This document shows positions 61,801 to 64,000 of a stretch of DNA of 64,000 nucleotides, in pieces (the first letter of the stretch is position 1; each line of letters opens with the position of its first letter). This DNA is from Komarekiella delphini-convector SJRDD-AB1 (GTDB lineage: Bacteria > Cyanobacteriota > Cyanobacteriia > Cyanobacteriales > Nostocaceae): contig NZ_VJXY01000036.1 in the NCBI RefSeq assembly GCF_014831675.1, positions 1 through 64,000 of the forward strand, read 5' to 3'. A model generated the notes under the pieces. It searched no databases. It saw only the letters and a list, made by a program, of their open reading frames with translations, and had not been told where the DNA came from. Position numbers and translations under genes: made by a program.

Positions 61801-64000
61801 TTTTATCTGTTAAACATGGTAATACTCCCTTATCTGCTTTTGGATATGTTGTTTATGCATCAATACTTTGTGGGGTGATGGGAGATATTGAAACTGGTTA
61901 TAAATTTGGCAAATTATCTGAAAGTCTTTTATCTAAGTTTCATACTAAAACTGTTACAGCTAAAATACTTACGACATTTAATGCCAATATCAGACCTTGG
62001 AAGGAGCATACCAGAGAAGCATTAAAACCTTTACATGAAGCTTATTCGGCTGGACTGGAAACGGGAGATTTAGAATTTGCAGCCTTTTCTCTTCTGGCTT
62101 ATTCTTACTATTCATATTTCATCGGTAGTGAACTGACAGGACTAACACAGGAGCTAAAAATCTACAGCAATGCTATTGCTAAAACCAAGCAAGAGAGAAT
62201 GCTTAATTGGCTTGCTATTTATTGGCAGAGCGTCTTGAATTTGCTAGGGAATGTAGAAGATCCCTGTCGTTTAATTGGTGCAGCCTACGACGAGGAGAAA
62301 ATGCTACCGATTCAGCTTAAAGCCAAGGATGGAGTCGGACTTTTATATTTATATTTCAGCAAACTACATCTTTGTTACCTATTTCAAGATTTTTCTCAAG
62401 CAGTTGAAATTGCTATCCTGGCAGAAAAGTATTTAGATGCTGGCACAGGACAACTAGTTGTTCCTCTTTTCCATTTTTATAATTCTTTGATTTGGCTAGC
62501 GGTTTACTATAATTGCGATGAATCTCAACAAAAACAAATCTTGACAAAGGTGGCTACTAGTCAGGAAAAGATGCGGCATTGGGCAAATCATGCTCCGATG
62601 AATTATTTGCACAAGTTTTATTTAGTAGAAGCAGAAAGATATCGGGTTATTGGTAAATATGTGGAGGCAATGGAATTGTACGATCGCGCCATTTCCCTTG
62701 CTAGAGAACATGAGTACATTAATGAAGAAGCTTTAGCTAACGAACTTGCTGGTAAATTCTATCTAGAGTGGGGCAAACAGAAGATTGCACAAACATATCT
62801 AATTGATGCCTACTATAGCTACGTTCGTTGGGGTGCTAAAGCCAAATTTGACGATTTGGTAAAACGTTATCCCCAGTTCCTTGCTTCCATATTCCAGCAA
62901 GAAAACCTAAGTTTCCATTCCAGCGATAAAAGTACTTCTCTCGATAGCTTATCCTTATCTACTACTCTAAGTAATCAACAAACTATTATTGGTTCTAAGA
63001 CGAGTATTTCTGATTCGCTGGATTTAGCAGCATTTGTCAAAGCATCTCAAGCACTCTCTGGAGAAATTGAGCTTGAGCGACTGCTTTCTACTTTAATGAA
63101 AGTTGTGATGGAGAATGCGGGAGCTTCTAAATGCGCTCTGATTTTAAGCAAAGGTAATAATTTAGATTTAACCATTACTGTAGTTAGTTCAAGTTCAACT
63201 TATACAGAGTTTCCATCGATTTCTTTAGAATCAAGTGACGATGTTCCTATTACTTTAATTAACTATGTCAAACGCACCAGAGAAATCTTCGTCATTGATG
63301 ATGCAACATCAGTCGCTTCTTTAGCAACCGATAGCTATATTATTCGAGAGTCACCTAAAAGCTTGTTGTCTATACCTATTATCAATCAAGGCAAATTGAT
63401 TGGTATTCTTTACCTAGAAAATAATCTAACTACAGGAGCATTTACACGCGATCGCATTGAAGTTATCAAACTTCTCACCACCCAAGCAGCAATCTCCCTA
63501 GAGAATGCCATCCTCTATAAAAATTTGGCACAAGCTAAGGAAAGCTTAGAAGAATACAACCATACGCTAGAGGAAAAAGTTGAGGTAAGAACACAAGAAC
63601 TCAACGACAAAAATCGATGCTTACAGCAAACCCTAGAAGAATTGCAACGCACCCAAACTCAATTGATTCAAAGTGAAAAGATGTCTTCCTTGGGGCAAAT
63701 GGTAGCGGGAATTGCCCATGAAATCAATAATCCCATCAACTTTATTCATGGCAATATTACTCATGCTAGTGAATATGTCCAAGATTTGCTGGATTTGATT
63801 ACTGTTTATCAGCAAGAATTCCCCCATCCTTCACCTCTAGTTGAGAATAAAGTGCAGGAAATAGACATGGATTTTTTAGCAGAAGACCTGCCAAAAACTT
63901 TAGCTTCAATGAAGCTTGGCAGTTCTCGCATCCGAAATATTGTTTTGGGCTTACGCAACTTCTCTCGCCTAGATGAATCTGAGATGAAACCTGTAGATAT
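58857..64000 (+). CDS. HstK-type Ser/Thr kinase, ATPase, GAF and histidine kinase, 3'-truncated
   Basis: The frame is open from ATG 58857 to the window edge (about 1714 codons). Residues 12-270 are a Ser/Thr kinase: VIIKLM (Lys43), HKDIKPANIL (His146, Asp148) and LIDFSIATLL. From about 330 comes a large AAA/MalT-like ATPase: Walker A VAGFSGIGKTA (346-356) and LVIFLDDLQWAD. A long helical region follows, then GAF (about 1400-1545), a coiled coil and the DHp domain QMVAGIAHEINNPINF (His1621); the ATPase part lies beyond the window. This tandem Ser/Thr-His architecture is known in heterocystous cyanobacteria. Between LHRDA and IIHKDIKP, a repeat-derived YGGLSLR stretch interrupts the catalytic loop region. 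Confidence 0.95.
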   Translation, partial: MSVVFDTLYVLPGYRITEQIYSGSKTLVYRGIREQDQKSVIIKLMRNEYPTFVEIAQFRNQYTITKNLDLPGIVKPYSLENYRNGYALVMEDFGGISLQDWRLGDKGKEGNPVSLSEFFYIAIKVASTLEQLHRDAYGGLSLRIIHKDIKPANILINPTTGETRLIDFSIATLLPREIQFLTNPNVLEGTLAYISPEQTGRMNRGIDYRTDFYSLGVTFFELLTGQLPFITTDPMELVYCHIAKEPLKASLISSNIPPILSNIISKLMAKNAEDRYQSALGLKHDLEVCQNQWQKTGNIASFELGLRDISDRFVIPEKLYGRQREVETLLTAFGRVTGGVTEMILVAGFSGIGKTAVVNEIHKPIVRQRSYFIKGKFDQFQRDIPLSGLVQAFRDLIGQILSETDAQIQQWKVKILSALGTQSQVITDVIPELEQIIGKQSPVAELSGIAAQNRFNLLFQRFIQVFTTKGHPLVIFLDDLQWADATSLKLIQLLMCENVSPSLSNEIDKLGEDKGGFLLVGAYRDNEVSKGHPFALTLQEIEKTGATINTIILSPLNQGDLNHLIADTLRCPEVFAVSLTQMVFAKTKGNPFFSLQFLKLLSDDKLITLNFDIGHWQYDITKIKELALTDDVVEFLAIQIGRLPINTQKVLKLAACIGNHFDLKTLAIIHEKSVVDTASDLWQALLEGLILPQTDVYKIFPENINEQHLLVNNQESTPLPSSNLQLPKYKFVHDRVQQAAYSLIPEDEKKPIHLKIGLMLLSDISVAEREENIFELVNQFNIAVEFIPNQDKRDELATMNLIAGRKALASTAYPAAIKYLTTGIELLTGGDSWESKYELTLALHETAAEAAYLAGNFEQTEKLVEVVLIQAKTLLEKVKVYEVKLKAYGAQNQALAAVNTALAFLKLLDVDFPDSPSQSDVQLAIAEITSKLNGRRIEDLINLPEMTQAQSLAVMHILSNATVFAYAVSPEFLPLIVLKQIILSVKHGNTPLSAFGYVVYASILCGVMGDIETGYKFGKLSESLLSKFHTKTVTAKILTTFNANIRPWKEHTREALKPLHEAYSAGLETGDLEFAAFSLLAYSYYSYFIGSELTGLTQELKIYSNAIAKTKQERMLNWLAIYWQSVLNLLGNVEDPCRLIGAAYDEEKMLPIQLKAKDGVGLLYLYFSKLHLCYLFQDFSQAVEIAILAEKYLDAGTGQLVVPLFHFYNSLIWLAVYYNCDESQQKQILTKVATSQEKMRHWANHAPMNYLHKFYLVEAERYRVIGKYVEAMELYDRAISLAREHEYINEEALANELAGKFYLEWGKQKIAQTYLIDAYYSYVRWGAKAKFDDLVKRYPQFLASIFQQENLSFHSSDKSTSLDSLSLSTTLSNQQTIIGSKTSISDSLDLAAFVKASQALSGEIELERLLSTLMKVVMENAGASKCALILSKGNNLDLTITVVSSSSTYTEFPSISLESSDDVPITLINYVKRTREIFVIDDATSVASLATDSYIIRESPKSLLSIPIINQGKLIGILYLENNLTTGAFTRDRIEVIKLLTTQAAISLENAILYKNLAQAKESLEEYNHTLEEKVEVRTQELNDKNRCLQQTLEELQRTQTQLIQSEKMSSLGQMVAGIAHEINNPINFIHGNITHASEYVQDLLDLITVYQQEFPHPSPLVENKVQEIDMDFLAEDLPKTLASMKLGSSRIRNIVLGLRNFSRLDESEMKPVD
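59257..59287 (+). repeat. Interspersed repeat in the catalytic loop of the giant kinase
   Basis: GCGATGCCTACGGTGGGC, then TAAGCCTACGCAT, matches the repeat in the aminopeptidase gene (15095-15125) at 25 of 31 bases. It encodes DAYGGLSLRI just before HKDIKP and keeps the frame. Typical kinases have no insert here. Confidence 0.6.

Overview
The window is chromosomal DNA of a filamentous, Nostoc-like cyanobacterium. The evidence is photosystem genes (end of psbD, and a psaX gene of only 45 codons), many GCGATCGC (HIP1) octamers inside and between genes, a SLH-domain/OprB-type outer-membrane porin, an HstK-type Ser/Thr-His tandem kinase, and abundant heptanucleotide tandem repeats and palindromic repeats between genes. 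No tRNA, rRNA, CRISPR array or intact insertion sequence was found.

Layout. 1-15.7 kb is housekeeping on both strands: a stand-alone psbD copy; a probable structured small RNA with a tiny ORF; pterin carbinolamine dehydratase; porin; an Rrf2 regulator next to cysteine synthase; a DnaJ-domain protein; a two-domain 6-pyruvoyl-tetrahydropterin-synthase-like protein; a frameshifted Uma2 gene; a PrsW-like membrane protease overlapping a methyltransferase; mscL; a DUF3352-type protein; and an M1 aminopeptidase with HEAT repeats. 16.4-26.6 kb (+ strand) is an exopolysaccharide locus: GT4, GT4, Wzc-like co-polymerase/kinase, Wzy-like polymerase/ligase, GT4, GT2 and Wzx-like flippase. After an ABC1/UbiB kinase and a type-2 NADH dehydrogenase, 31.2-41.9 kb (- strand) is a second surface-glycan locus: three paralogous GT8-like proteins, a GT10 fucosyltransferase-like protein, three GT4s, another GT8-like protein and an ABC exporter with an unusual histidine-kinase-like tail. 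42.3-58.3 kb is again mixed: gloB, rplI, dnaB, FKBP, a phasin-like protein, a methyltransferase, cynS, a lone DNA methyltransferase with a small HTH regulator, an SGNH hydrolase, larE, a hybrid histidine kinase, a LivH-type permease, psaX, lipA and a response regulator. The window ends inside a very large HstK-type kinase.

How it fits together. The two glycan loci contain the expected parts of a Wzx/Wzy-type export pathway (flippase, polymerase, co-polymerase kinase) and an ABC-exporter pathway, with about a dozen glycosyltransferases; they probably make extracellular sheath or envelope polysaccharide. Regulatory capacity is concentrated at the right end.

The most unusual observations are: (i) an ABC exporter carrying two tandem DHp-like histidine-kinase modules and no ATPase kinase domain; (ii) a candidate bistable small RNA encoding a 23-residue peptide behind a near-perfect Shine-Dalgarno; (iii) short interspersed repeats that appear to have inserted in frame into at least three proteins; (iv) an 84-nt element that folds on paper into a four-way junction with no unpaired junction bases.
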